Source: Roseovarius aestuarii
GTDB taxonomy: Bacteria; Pseudomonadota; Alphaproteobacteria; Rhodobacterales; Rhodobacteraceae
Length of the DNA: 64,000 nt
NCBI RefSeq assembly: GCF_019966515.1
Contig: NZ_JAIMIB010000013.1
Location: 62,001 to 126,000 of the forward strand
Direction of reading: 5' to 3'
Below are positions 18,306 to 25,727 of this stretch, piece by piece. Below the pieces are notes generated by a model. It saw nothing but the letters and a program-made list of their open reading frames with translations. It was not told the origin of the DNA and ran no database searches. Numbering within the stretch: the stretch's first letter is position 1; every line of letters starts with the position of its first letter. Both the position numbers and the translations under genes were made by a program.

Positions 18306-19273
18306 ATTCATCTTCAACGCTTTACCGGGATTTCATGGTCAAGGTGTGGCGACCCGCGCGGTTCCTTTTGGTAACGGTGGCCGTCGCTGGCGTACCCGGT
18401 CAGTCCGACGCCGGTCGGAAGAGGACGCAGGCACAGCAAACGCAGTCAGATCTGATCTTCTCCAGAGATCAGGATCTGAATGTTCATAACAAGTCAGAGT
18501 CGAAGAGAGAGTTCAAAGAGCAATATAACAAAGTAAATAAAGCAATCACGCAGCTCAAAAAAAACAATAACAACAATAATCTGGATTTCGAGGCATTGCA
18601 GCAGGCTGCTGAACAGGCCGACCTTGCGCAGATGCAAGCGGTCGACAGATTCAACGATGCAGCCAGACTGCACGGTGAAAAGAACACCGTCGTAACCCTG
18701 CAGGCGGTCAATCAGGCAATCCAGGATGTGATGACTGCAAATCAGAACAAAACGGCAGCAGAAAGCAACCTGTTGAATGTCGGGAATGCATCACAGCAGG
18801 ATATCAATATCATCCGGCAAGCCCGACAGAGAATGCAGCAGATACGTCTGGAGTTAGGCTTTAAAGTTGATGACCATCTTTGGAACAATTTAGCCCCGCC
18901 AGGTTTGAATCAGCAGGCCCAGCAGCAAGCGGCGCAACAGGCCACCCAGCAGGCACAGCAGCAGGCCGCCCAGCAGGCGCAGCAGCAAGCAGCCCAGCAG
19001 GCGCAGCAGCAAGCAGCCCAGCAGGCGCAGCAGCAGGCGGCCCAGCAGGCGCAGCAACAGGCCGCCCAGCAGGCGCAGCAGCAAGCAGCCCAGCAGGCAC
19101 TTCTAATTCATCAGGGCCCACAGCAGTTTGCGGCTCAACTCGCCTTGCAAGCACAGCAACAGGTGCAGGCACAGAATGCGGCCGCCAACAATAACAATAA
19201 CAATAGTGTCTATGCGAGTTTTTCGCAGGCGCTGGCAGACCAGTATGAAGGTGTCGGTGCCCCGCTAGATTAA
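18302..19273 (+). CDS. Gln/Ala-rich repeat protein, probably exported
   Basis: A 323-residue low-complexity protein. ATG 18302 overlaps the LamG stop (ATGA); a second ATG at 18335 would give a cleaner leader, VWRPARFLLVTVAVAGVPG, ending near SDAG, which looks like a signal peptide. The middle is helical and rich in Gln, Asn and charged residues, with Asn runs near residues 95-100 and 300. Residues about 205-265 are an eight-residue repeat AAQQAQQQ. Such sequences form fibrous or coiled structures, but no family was recognised. The frame is intact. It lies between the LamG and MACPF genes on the same strand, so it is presumably part of the same secreted system. Confidence 0.7.
   Translation: MNSSSTLYRDFMVKVWRPARFLLVTVAVAGVPGQSDAGRKRTQAQQTQSDLIFSRDQDLNVHNKSESKREFKEQYNKVNKAITQLKKNNNNNNLDFEALQQAAEQADLAQMQAVDRFNDAARLHGEKNTVVTLQAVNQAIQDVMTANQNKTAAESNLLNVGNASQQDINIIRQARQRMQQIRLELGFKVDDHLWNNLAPPGLNQQAQQQAAQQATQQAQQQAAQQAQQQAAQQAQQQAAQQAQQQAAQQAQQQAAQQAQQQAAQQALLIHQGPQQFAAQLALQAQQQVQAQNAAANNNNNNSVYASFSQALADQYEGVGAPLD
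18916..19098 (+). repeat. tandem 24-base repeat coding Gln/Ala octapeptides
   Basis: About seven and a half direct copies of a 24-base unit with core CAGCAGGCGCAGCAGCAAGC encode AAQQAQQQ. Copies differ mainly at third positions (GCG/GCC/GCA, CAG/CAA), so the peptide is conserved more strictly than the DNA. Copy number could change by slippage without shifting the frame. Confidence 0.85.
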
Positions 19274-19312
19274 ATTCCGCCTTTTCAATCCTCATTCCTC
19301 TGGAAACATGAA

Positions 19313-21727
19313 ATGACCCGCAAATTTACATTACCACGTACTATCGAGCGAGTTATGTTCGCTTTCATTATCCCCGGCCTCCTACTTGCGCCCGCAATAC
19401 TCCTTTCTCTTGTCCTGCCAGCACAAGCTCAGGAAGAGTTGGAGTACCGCTGGAAGCAGATACAGGGGCCGAACGTCATCGGGCATATCAAACCAGTTGG
19501 TGTCGGTATGGCCGGGAACGGCAAGTGGATTACAAGCCGCGCGTATCTGAACGGCAACAGGTCCGATTTTCGGTCTGGTAACGGCGTTGAAAAACAGCCG
19601 GACGTGCCCTGGGGCGCCGATTTCCGAGCTTCGCTCAACGAGCATCGAAGAGCCTTCGATCTGCCAGCCTACAGGAACGGGGTACTGGATAACACGCGGA
19701 TTTTCGGTGATGCGGAAAGTGTCAAGACAGCCAACGACAAGCACTTTTTCTACTCGCGCAATGCAGAGATCGACAATAGCGGGACGATCTACTCCGTCTT
19801 CATTGGCGGAATTACAAGAAAGACGCCGGGCGCCAGCAGCATCGAACCCTTTCTCGGGACAGCTCACCTGACCGGTGACGCAGCTTTTCTAGAGGCTCTG
19901 ACGGCGGATATGGGCGTCAATGACGATGGCGTTATCTGGCGCATTGGCTGGGGGGAAGTTGACCCGGAGCATGGGGAGATCGTAAGCCCCGAGCATGACT
20001 CGAGGGGCGGTTGGCGTCTTCAGCGCTACACCGATGATGGTCGCTGGGAACGAACCTCCGGATGGGGGTTAAGGGTGGACGTGGATCCCGATGGAAACCC
20101 CTGGGTCGTCAATAATTTGGGGCATATCTGGTATTGGGACGGCAGCACATGGCATCGGATCGGTGGCGAGGCAAGCGACATCGCTGTCGGCTCGGAAGGC
20201 ACAGTCTGGATGGTCCAGAAAGAAACCGGCAAGGTCGCCCGGCTTCGTGCCTGGCAGAAGGGATCGACCGAAGCACTGTGGGAAATCTACAGCGACTTTC
20301 CCGATGATTTCGAGGCCGTGTACATCGCCGCCGGCGCATCCGGACAAGCGATCGTGTCGGATAACAAGGGCCGCCTCTGGCGCGCGGTCATCGATTTTCG
20401 AAAGCCTACTGCAGACATCGAAACGGCGACCACCGCGATCCAGGTCGACAACATGCGCGACATCGCTGCGACCGGCCCGGTGACCGAGCGCACCACAAAG
20501 CGCACAAGGCAAAATCTGAGAATGGACGACGGCGGGGCAATCTCAACCTGGTTTCTGGTCGGGAACGCCGCGGCGGCGGGCCTGGATGCACCGCTCGTGA
20601 TCGACGAGGCGACCCGGAAGATGTTGCAAGGCGAGCTTGGCGATATCGACCTTGAGGCCGAGCTTAACGTCACTGTGGGCGCGGCCGAAGACGGCTGTCT
20701 GATCTCGAATTGGGACGGGCAGCGGTCGCAATTCAGCATTTGCCTGTCGGCGGATTACGCCAATCTCTCGCTTCAAATCGGACGAGAGTTAGTCAGCGTG
20801 CCGGTCGGAGATGTTGCAGGTAAGCTGCAACACCTGGTGTTGGCGCTTGCCCACGAGGGTGAGGACAAGGAACTGACAGCCCGTCTCTGGCTCAACGGTA
20901 CGGCCTACGGACCCTGGTTCATGGATGGCGCCGTATCACCGAATGAAGAGCTGCGGATCGACCTGATCGTCGGTGCCCTGGCGCCGGGGCAGAAAGTATT
21001 TGGCGGCAGGATCGGCACAACACGCATATGGGCGGATTCACCGGACCCTGAACTGATCAGCAAAGCGCCCTTCGTTGATCAGATCGATCATCCAAGCCTT
21101 CCGGGCTACCGCGACCTTGTCGCAGAGGCTGCCATGACGCCGAGTGACGGTACTATTCACATGACCGATCCAAGCTATCTTCCGGCCCGCATGTGGAGCC
21201 GAATGGGCGTCGACACGTTCAAACCAGTACCGCGCGAAAACACCAAGCAACAGGAAGGTGGTGGCAATTCACTTACCAAGGCGCTCGATGTGGTCGCGGA
21301 TTTCGAAATGCCGGATATATTCCGCTTCCGGATAAACGAGTCGGTAAGCGTGGGTCTGCCTCCGACACTGACGATCTTCAAGGATGGTGAAGAAGGCATA
21401 AGTGAAACCAATTTCGTTCAGACGGGCCGGAATACGTATCGCGGCCTTGTTTCCCCCGTGGCAGGTGAACAAGGGCCCTTCGAAATTGAAATCGAAACGG
21501 CCGCGGTGCAGCAGGCGTTCAACGGGCGGACGCGTGAGATTGAAACCCGGAGCGTTCGCATCGGATCGGAGCGGCTTTATGAAGTGTCGCCCTATCCGGA
21601 ATTCGGACTGAACCAGCAAGAGTTCGGAACCAAGCTATCGGAACGGCTTGCAAGAATGAAGGTCAATGGAAGCAGTGAGGCGAAAGTTGCGGTCTCTGAT
21701 AGCTTTGCATTCGAAAACATGGCCTGA
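19313..21727 (+). CDS. N-terminal open segment of the MACPF protein: signal peptide, propeller-like and LamG-like domains
   Basis: This is the 804-residue piece that standard translation would make. It contains the signal peptide, the propeller-like repeats and the LamG-like region, and ends at TGA 21725 just before the first MACPF strand. It could be stable as an exported carbohydrate- or surface-binding protein without the pore domain. ATG 19313 is preferred; another ATG at 19308 is out of frame. Confidence 0.65.
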   Translation: MTRKFTLPRTIERVMFAFIIPGLLLAPAILLSLVLPAQAQEELEYRWKQIQGPNVIGHIKPVGVGMAGNGKWITSRAYLNGNRSDFRSGNGVEKQPDVPWGADFRASLNEHRRAFDLPAYRNGVLDNTRIFGDAESVKTANDKHFFYSRNAEIDNSGTIYSVFIGGITRKTPGASSIEPFLGTAHLTGDAAFLEALTADMGVNDDGVIWRIGWGEVDPEHGEIVSPEHDSRGGWRLQRYTDDGRWERTSGWGLRVDVDPDGNPWVVNNLGHIWYWDGSTWHRIGGEASDIAVGSEGTVWMVQKETGKVARLRAWQKGSTEALWEIYSDFPDDFEAVYIAAGASGQAIVSDNKGRLWRAVIDFRKPTADIETATTAIQVDNMRDIAATGPVTERTTKRTRQNLRMDDGGAISTWFLVGNAAAAGLDAPLVIDEATRKMLQGELGDIDLEAELNVTVGAAEDGCLISNWDGQRSQFSICLSADYANLSLQIGRELVSVPVGDVAGKLQHLVLALAHEGEDKELTARLWLNGTAYGPWFMDGAVSPNEELRIDLIVGALAPGQKVFGGRIGTTRIWADSPDPELISKAPFVDQIDHPSLPGYRDLVAEAAMTPSDGTIHMTDPSYLPARMWSRMGVDTFKPVPRENTKQQEGGGNSLTKALDVVADFEMPDIFRFRINESVSVGLPPTLTIFKDGEEGISETNFVQTGRNTYRGLVSPVAGEQGPFEIEIETAAVQQAFNGRTREIETRSVRIGSERLYEVSPYPEFGLNQQEFGTKLSERLARMKVNGSSEAKVAVSDSFAFENMA

Positions 21728-22057
21728 AGTGTCGAATACAACTACCACGGCCAAGACATTACGCGCATGTCGCCGATGCCCGGAAGCGGCGGCAAGAAAT
21801 TTGGCGCGAAGATTTTTCACATGTTCGATCCCGGCGACGAGAACAGCCGCGAATACACCGTGCAGGTGCCTGTAGTGATCCCATGGGGCACCAACTACTA
21901 CCCCATTCTGTCAGGTGCTGTCCACGAGACCGAGAACGTCGCAAGCACAACGCGCGAACTCAAGGACAGCTTTGGTTTCAGTATCGGGGCGAGCATTTAG
22001 ATCCCGAAAATTGGCGCGTTTTCAAACAATACCGAAGTTGAGCGGGCCGCAGAAATC

Positions 22058-22738
22058 ATGAAATCCGAAAAGCGGACTGCGATCTATGCTAATGCCAATT
22101 ATACGTTTTATGCACTTGTCGCGGATCGGTCGCGGCTGTCGCTGGATGTCAAATTCATCAAAGCGGTTGAAGATCTGCGTGACGGTCACCTGACGTTTCC
22201 CCGGTTCTTCGAGGATTTCGGCACCCATTTCGCAAACGCGGTCTCCTACGGTCAGAGGTCGCGTTTTCAAACACTCATCTCCGAAACAGGGATGAGAGAA
22301 GAAGTTTCGAAACAATGGGAGACGAAATCCGAAGCAGAGGGAGTCATCAAAGCCGTGGCGATTGGCGTCAGTGGCTCCTACAAGCAAGCTGGCAGTCAGG
22401 CTATTGAATCCGAGCGGAAGTTCAGGGAAACGATTTCGGTCGTGCAAGGTGCTACGCTTTCAAACTCCAGCGATGAGATAACGCTGGGTGATAATCAGGA
22501 AGTGGTTGTGCCGGTGGCCTTTGATCTTCGGCCAATCTGGCAAGTTCTGTCACCGCTCTACTTTGATGATCCGGAAATCTTTGGCCGGTTGCGCAGTGAG
22601 ATGCAGTTGGAGCTGTTTGACTATGCAATGGCTTCGGTGGATGAAGAGCTCTGGAACGACGAACAATTATTGCCGCAAGTCAGGCGGATCAAGTTGGAAA
22701 AACTTGTTCCGAAGGGCGTTAATGGCCGCAAAATCTAG
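22058..22738 (+). CDS. MACPF core segment between two internal TAG codons
   Basis: A 226-residue frame from ATG 22058 to TAG 22738, continuous in frame with the segments around it. It holds the MACPF signature (FFEDFGTHFANAVSYG, with the Phe-Gly-Thr-His-Phe core) and the TYGQRS-like strand that follows, plus the helical region used for membrane insertion in this family. No good ribosome site precedes ATG 22058, so independent translation is doubtful. The adjoining piece 21728-22000 supplies the first MACPF strands. Confidence 0.45.
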   Translation: MKSEKRTAIYANANYTFYALVADRSRLSLDVKFIKAVEDLRDGHLTFPRFFEDFGTHFANAVSYGQRSRFQTLISETGMREEVSKQWETKSEAEGVIKAVAIGVSGSYKQAGSQAIESERKFRETISVVQGATLSNSSDEITLGDNQEVVVPVAFDLRPIWQVLSPLYFDDPEIFGRLRSEMQLELFDYAMASVDEELWNDEQLLPQVRRIKLEKLVPKGVNGRKI

Positions 22739-22822
22739 GGAAAAATTGAAGCTAGCATTCACGATTGGGGGCGCGAAAACGAACAGCGTATCGTCCTTTG
22801 GGAAAAAACCGAGGCCGAGGCA

Positions 22823-23527
22823 GTGGAGGCTGATCCAAGCGCTTCGGGCGGCGAACCCCAATACACTTTCACCGGATGGCATGATTTTGCGGGCACCAGT
22901 GAGGAGCTGAAAGACCGACGGGTGGAAATCAGTGCAAATCTTCAACTGACGGGTGCAAGCGACGTCTACGAGCCGCAAACTGCTCACTTTTTTGTCAGTG
23001 AATTTTCCGACAAGGGAGAGTTTCAGCCACTCACGACCGGTAAGGCCTGCACCTGCTTTGCAAAATGCAAAGAAGGGTACTCGGCGGCTGGCGCCAGTTG
23101 CTTGAAGAAATGCCCCGTAAATTTCGAAGCACGCGCAAGCAACACGTGCTACGGGTCCTATGATATGAACTTCGACAACCCAAACCGCGGTGACATGTAT
23201 TTGGCGTGGGACATGGATGTCTGTGAGCAAGAATGGGGCAAGGGCAAGGGCGAACATCTGCCCGAACTTTTGGGAACGGTCGCAACCAAATGCGAAGAAG
23301 GGTTTTTCCGCGAGCGCGGTGCCACCTTTGGGATCTGCCTGCCGGATTGCAAATGGCACGGCCTGAAGAAGTCTGCGTTTGGAAACGCGACTTGTGTCAG
23401 GCCATCCCATGACCGGGAGTCAACGGCATTGAAGCCGGGACAGAATTCCTGCCCGACCGACTACGAGCGATCCAACATTCAGTGCCCTCACATTGCGGTG
23501 CACTTCAAATTGCTTCGACTGAACTGA
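22823..23527 (+). CDS. C-terminal Cys-rich segment of the MACPF protein
   Basis: The last open piece of the frame, 234 residues from a possible GTG at 22823 to TGA 23527. It begins with a beta-rich stretch (YTFTGWHDFAGTSEELKDRR) and continues into about 14 cysteines in CXCXXXC, CXXXC and CEEGF-type spacing, suggesting disulfide-bonded export modules. A weak GAGG sequence precedes the GTG. Most probably it is the C-terminus of the large protein rather than a separate gene. Confidence 0.4.
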   Translation: MEADPSASGGEPQYTFTGWHDFAGTSEELKDRRVEISANLQLTGASDVYEPQTAHFFVSEFSDKGEFQPLTTGKACTCFAKCKEGYSAAGASCLKKCPVNFEARASNTCYGSYDMNFDNPNRGDMYLAWDMDVCEQEWGKGKGEHLPELLGTVATKCEEGFFRERGATFGICLPDCKWHGLKKSAFGNATCVRPSHDRESTALKPGQNSCPTDYERSNIQCPHIAVHFKLLRLN

Positions 23528-23571
23528 TCGAAACAAGAAATTCATGTGCTGGCCGTTCGGCAGCAAACACA

Positions 23572-24180
23572 ATGACAGCGTTTAACAGCTCGCCGACATT
23601 TGAGCCGTTTGCAGCATTGGTCAAATTGGGCTCAGAGCCGCCTTCTGCACCGCAGCGGGGGTGACCCACTACGGCTCAACGCAAATCCATTTGCTGCATC
23701 GTGGCTCCCCGAACCGGGCATTTGTTAACAGCGCAGCATCTTTGCAATTAAATGTCAAAGGAGCGGGCTTTGCTGCTTTCTGGTCGATCCGACACAATGT
23801 CCGGATATGCCGCTGATCGTCTGCGCGTCACCGGCTCACTTGGCCATCCATGGCCGTCCCGGCGACCCAATGGCCCTTACCACGCATAACTGCCTGATCG
23901 ACGAAAATCCGGCAGACGCCGCCGCATGGCGGTTTCGAAAAGACGCCCGAGACATTGTGGTGAAGACTGCCGGAGCCTTCCATGCCAATACACCAGCCGC
24001 GATCGCAAATATGGCCATCGCCAGCCTCGGAAACGCCCGATGCCCGAGGTCCTGCTGGATCTGCCATTTTGCCCTCACGCGGCGAAAGTTAGGCTCGTCC
24101 GCGCGGAAGACGTTTGGGCGATGCGTAGCAAACGTCGGATTTCACGACTCAACGCCACCACAGCCATAACTTCACCTTAG
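23572..24180 (+). pseudogene. LysR-type regulator remnant
   Basis: Pieces of a LysR regulator lie in different frames. ATG 23572 opens a helix-turn-helix start (FEPFAALVKLGS), which continues after a frameshift near 23635 as AAFCTAAGVTHYGSTQIHLL, the recognition-helix region. After a large deletion, 23807 onward reads PLIVCASPAHLAIHGRPGDP, a hallmark of the effector domain, and a second frameshift near 24035 leads to MPEVLLDLPF. The gene is plainly dead. The assignment rests on eye recognition of weak remnants; the effector-domain part is the more secure. Confidence 0.55.
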
Positions 24181-24307
24181 TATTCAATCTCTGCCAAGAG
24201 CATTAGCTATCCTGGAACCGTCAAAGCAAGATTGATGGATAATAAGGCGGATATATATCCTCGTATTTGTACTAATATACTGATTTATAATTTTTGTTTT
24301 AATTTCT

Positions 24308-24393
24308 TGGTGCGGGCGGTGGGACTCGAACCCACACGGCCATTCGGCCTTCAGATTTTAAGTCTGATATGTCTACCATTCCATCACGCCCGC
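24308..24393 (-). tRNA. tRNA-Leu (anticodon UAA)
   Basis: On the minus strand the sequence folds as a tRNA of 86 bases including an encoded CCA. The acceptor stem is GCGGGCG (5' end at 24393) paired with CGCCCGC, with discriminator A. The anticodon arm is TCAGA-CTTAAAA-TCTGA, giving anticodon TAA. A long variable arm (GGCCGAATGGCC-like) marks it as a class II tRNA, as expected for leucine, and the T arm has GTTCGAGTC. Its 3' end faces the MACPF cluster. Confidence 0.95.
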
Positions 24394-24563
24394 ACGGCGC
24401 ATCGGCCTTTTTGGACCGCAGATTCTTCCTACCGCCACAAGCCGCTGAAAACAACGCAGTTTACGCAGAGAATGTCAGGAGCTTAAGCCTTATGCGCCCA
24501 CCACATCGATGGCCCGGACCAAGTTTGTCGTGCGCAGGCGTTCTGGCACGGGTGTGGCGCTGA

Positions 24564-25109
24564 TCAAAGCTCTTGTTCGCCCTTTTCCAGGCTCGGCAGG
24601 AGTGCACGCTCTGACAGCCACGGATTCAGCGCCAGCGCCTGGCGCAGGCTCAGCGCCGCTTCGGCCTTACGCTCCAGCCCCACAAGCGTGAGTGCCCGCC
24701 CCGCCAGCGCCGCAACGTGACGGGGGGAGAGTTCGATCGCGCGATCGAGATCCGGCAGGGCCGTGGCGAAATCCTGGCGCAGGAAATTCACAAAGGCACG
24801 CTGATTGTAGCCCTCGGCATAGGCCGGACAGTAGGCGACCAAAGCATCCAGCGCCACCATCGCACCGTCATAATCATAGGCCGCGCGGCGGCTCATACCC
24901 TCGTCCAGCAGTTCCTGCGCATAGGTATCCGGCGCATCCGCCCAATATTGCCACATGTCATTAGCGATCTGGCGCGCCGCCATTTCTGTCGGAGCCTGTT
25001 GCACCGCCTCTATCAGCCCGCTGAGGGCATCGCTGTGATCGGGCGCATCAGGGCAGGTCTGGGCGAAGGCGGGGCCGGCTAGGATCAGGGCAAATATCGC
25101 GTGTCTCAT
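24564..25109 (-). CDS. exported TPR-containing protein
   Basis: A 181-residue protein. Starting at 25109 gives a signal peptide, MRHAIFALILAGPAFAQ, cleaved after AQ. The mature part is helical, with TPR units DYDGAMVALDALVAYCPAYAEGYN, then DFATALPDLDRAIELSPRHV, then KAEAALSLRQALALNPW. Cys pairs near the N-terminus and at YCP suggest a periplasmic location. The gene lies just upstream of tRNA-Leu, downstream of putR on the same strand and 32 bases from its stop. Partner unknown. Confidence 0.82.
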   Translation of the reverse strand: MRHAIFALILAGPAFAQTCPDAPDHSDALSGLIEAVQQAPTEMAARQIANDMWQYWADAPDTYAQELLDEGMSRRAAYDYDGAMVALDALVAYCPAYAEGYNQRAFVNFLRQDFATALPDLDRAIELSPRHVAALAGRALTLVGLERKAEAALSLRQALALNPWLSERALLPSLEKGEQEL

Positions 25110-25141
25110 GCCGCTGTATAATGGCGCACGGAAACGTGAGG

Positions 25142-25618
25142 TCAAATCACATCCGAGACAACACTTTCCTTGACCGACTGCATGGCCACGTGGGTCGAGG
25201 TATGTGCCACATATGGCAGGGTCGAGATTTGCTCGCCCAGCACCCGCCGGTAATCGCTCATGTTTTGCGTACGGATCTTCATCAGGTAATCGAAATCGGC
25301 AGCAATCATATGCACCTGTTCGATCTCTGGGATCTTGGCCACCGCTGCGTTGAACGCTGATAACGCCTTTTCCCGCGTATCGGTCAGGCGCACTTCGACA
25401 AAGCTCACATGGTCCATACCCAGCCGGATCGGGTCGAACAGAGCGGAATAACCGATGATCACCCCTTCGGCCTCGAGACGCCGCAGCCGGGCCTGAGTGG
25501 GCGATTTCGAGAGACCGATCTCACGCGCCAGATCGGTGATGCTGATTCGACCATCGCCCGAAAGCACGCGAAGGATCGCCTTGTCGAATCTATCCAGCTC
25601 TATCTTTTCACTTTGCAT
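25142..25618 (-). CDS. putR: Lrp/AsnC-family regulator, probable proline-responsive activator PutR
   Basis: A 158-residue regulator. ATG 25618 gives the usual start, ELDRFDKAILRVLSGDGRIS, followed by the helix-turn-helix ITDLAREIGLSKSPTQARL and a C-terminal RAM ligand domain with EVRLTD and KIPEIEQVHMIAADFDYLM. It is divergent from putA with about 110 bases between the starts, the arrangement of PutR in alphaproteobacteria, where it activates putA when proline is present. Named by context and family. Confidence 0.85.
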   Translation of the reverse strand: MQSEKIELDRFDKAILRVLSGDGRISITDLAREIGLSKSPTQARLRRLEAEGVIIGYSALFDPIRLGMDHVSFVEVRLTDTREKALSAFNAAVAKIPEIEQVHMIAADFDYLMKIRTQNMSDYRRVLGEQISTLPYVAHTSTHVAMQSVKESVVSDVI

Positions 25619-25679
25619 ATAAAAACTCCTATTCTCAATCCATATGGCCTGAAAATTTGAATACTTCAGGAAGTTTGGC

Positions 25680-25709
25680 TGATTTAACACTGCTATAATA
25701 GCTAAATCA
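25680..25709 (+). promoter_or_regulatory. putA promoter region with inverted repeat
   Basis: A perfect -10 hexamer TATAAT lies at 25694-25699, about 25-30 bases before the putA start. It sits inside an inverted repeat, TGATTTA (25680-25686) and TAAATCA (25703-25709). The arms are a plausible PutR operator; no good -35 box is seen at the right distance, which fits an activator-dependent promoter. Confidence 0.55.
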
Positions 25710-25727
25710 ACCAAATGGGGGTGCATG

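Larger units (their letters stand above)
19313..23527 (+). pseudogene. giant secreted MACPF-domain protein, single frame with three internal stop codons
   Basis: A single reading frame of 1404 codons carries TGA at 21725 (codon 805), TAG at 21998 (codon 896) and TAG at 22736 (codon 1142), with no frameshift. Order: a signal peptide (cleavage near AQAQ, residue 40); a propeller-like region with WVVNNLGHIWYWDGSTW repeats (about 230-350); a LamG-like fold (about 410-590); a hinge; a MACPF pore-forming domain (about 800-1010) with the hallmark FGTHF at 969-973; and a Cys-rich tail (about 1240-1380) with EGF/TNFR-like CKEGY and CEEGF motifs. The coding signal continues smoothly across each stop, and two of the stops fall inside or at the edge of the MACPF fold. 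Either a young pseudogene or read-through; the separate pieces are listed below. Confidence 0.75.

Noticed and set aside
18916-19098. Tandem repeat as a CRISPR array
   Set aside because: Units are directly adjacent without spacers and encode a peptide repeat in an open frame.
18861-19295. Minus-strand Leu/Ala-rich frame over the repeat
   Set aside because: It is the antisense of the Gln/Ala repeats; repetitive codons keep several frames open.
17724-22738. Genome-wide recoding of TAG
   Set aside because: Several intact genes (for example those ending at 2171, 5683 and 8326) stop at TAG, the first followed directly by TGA.
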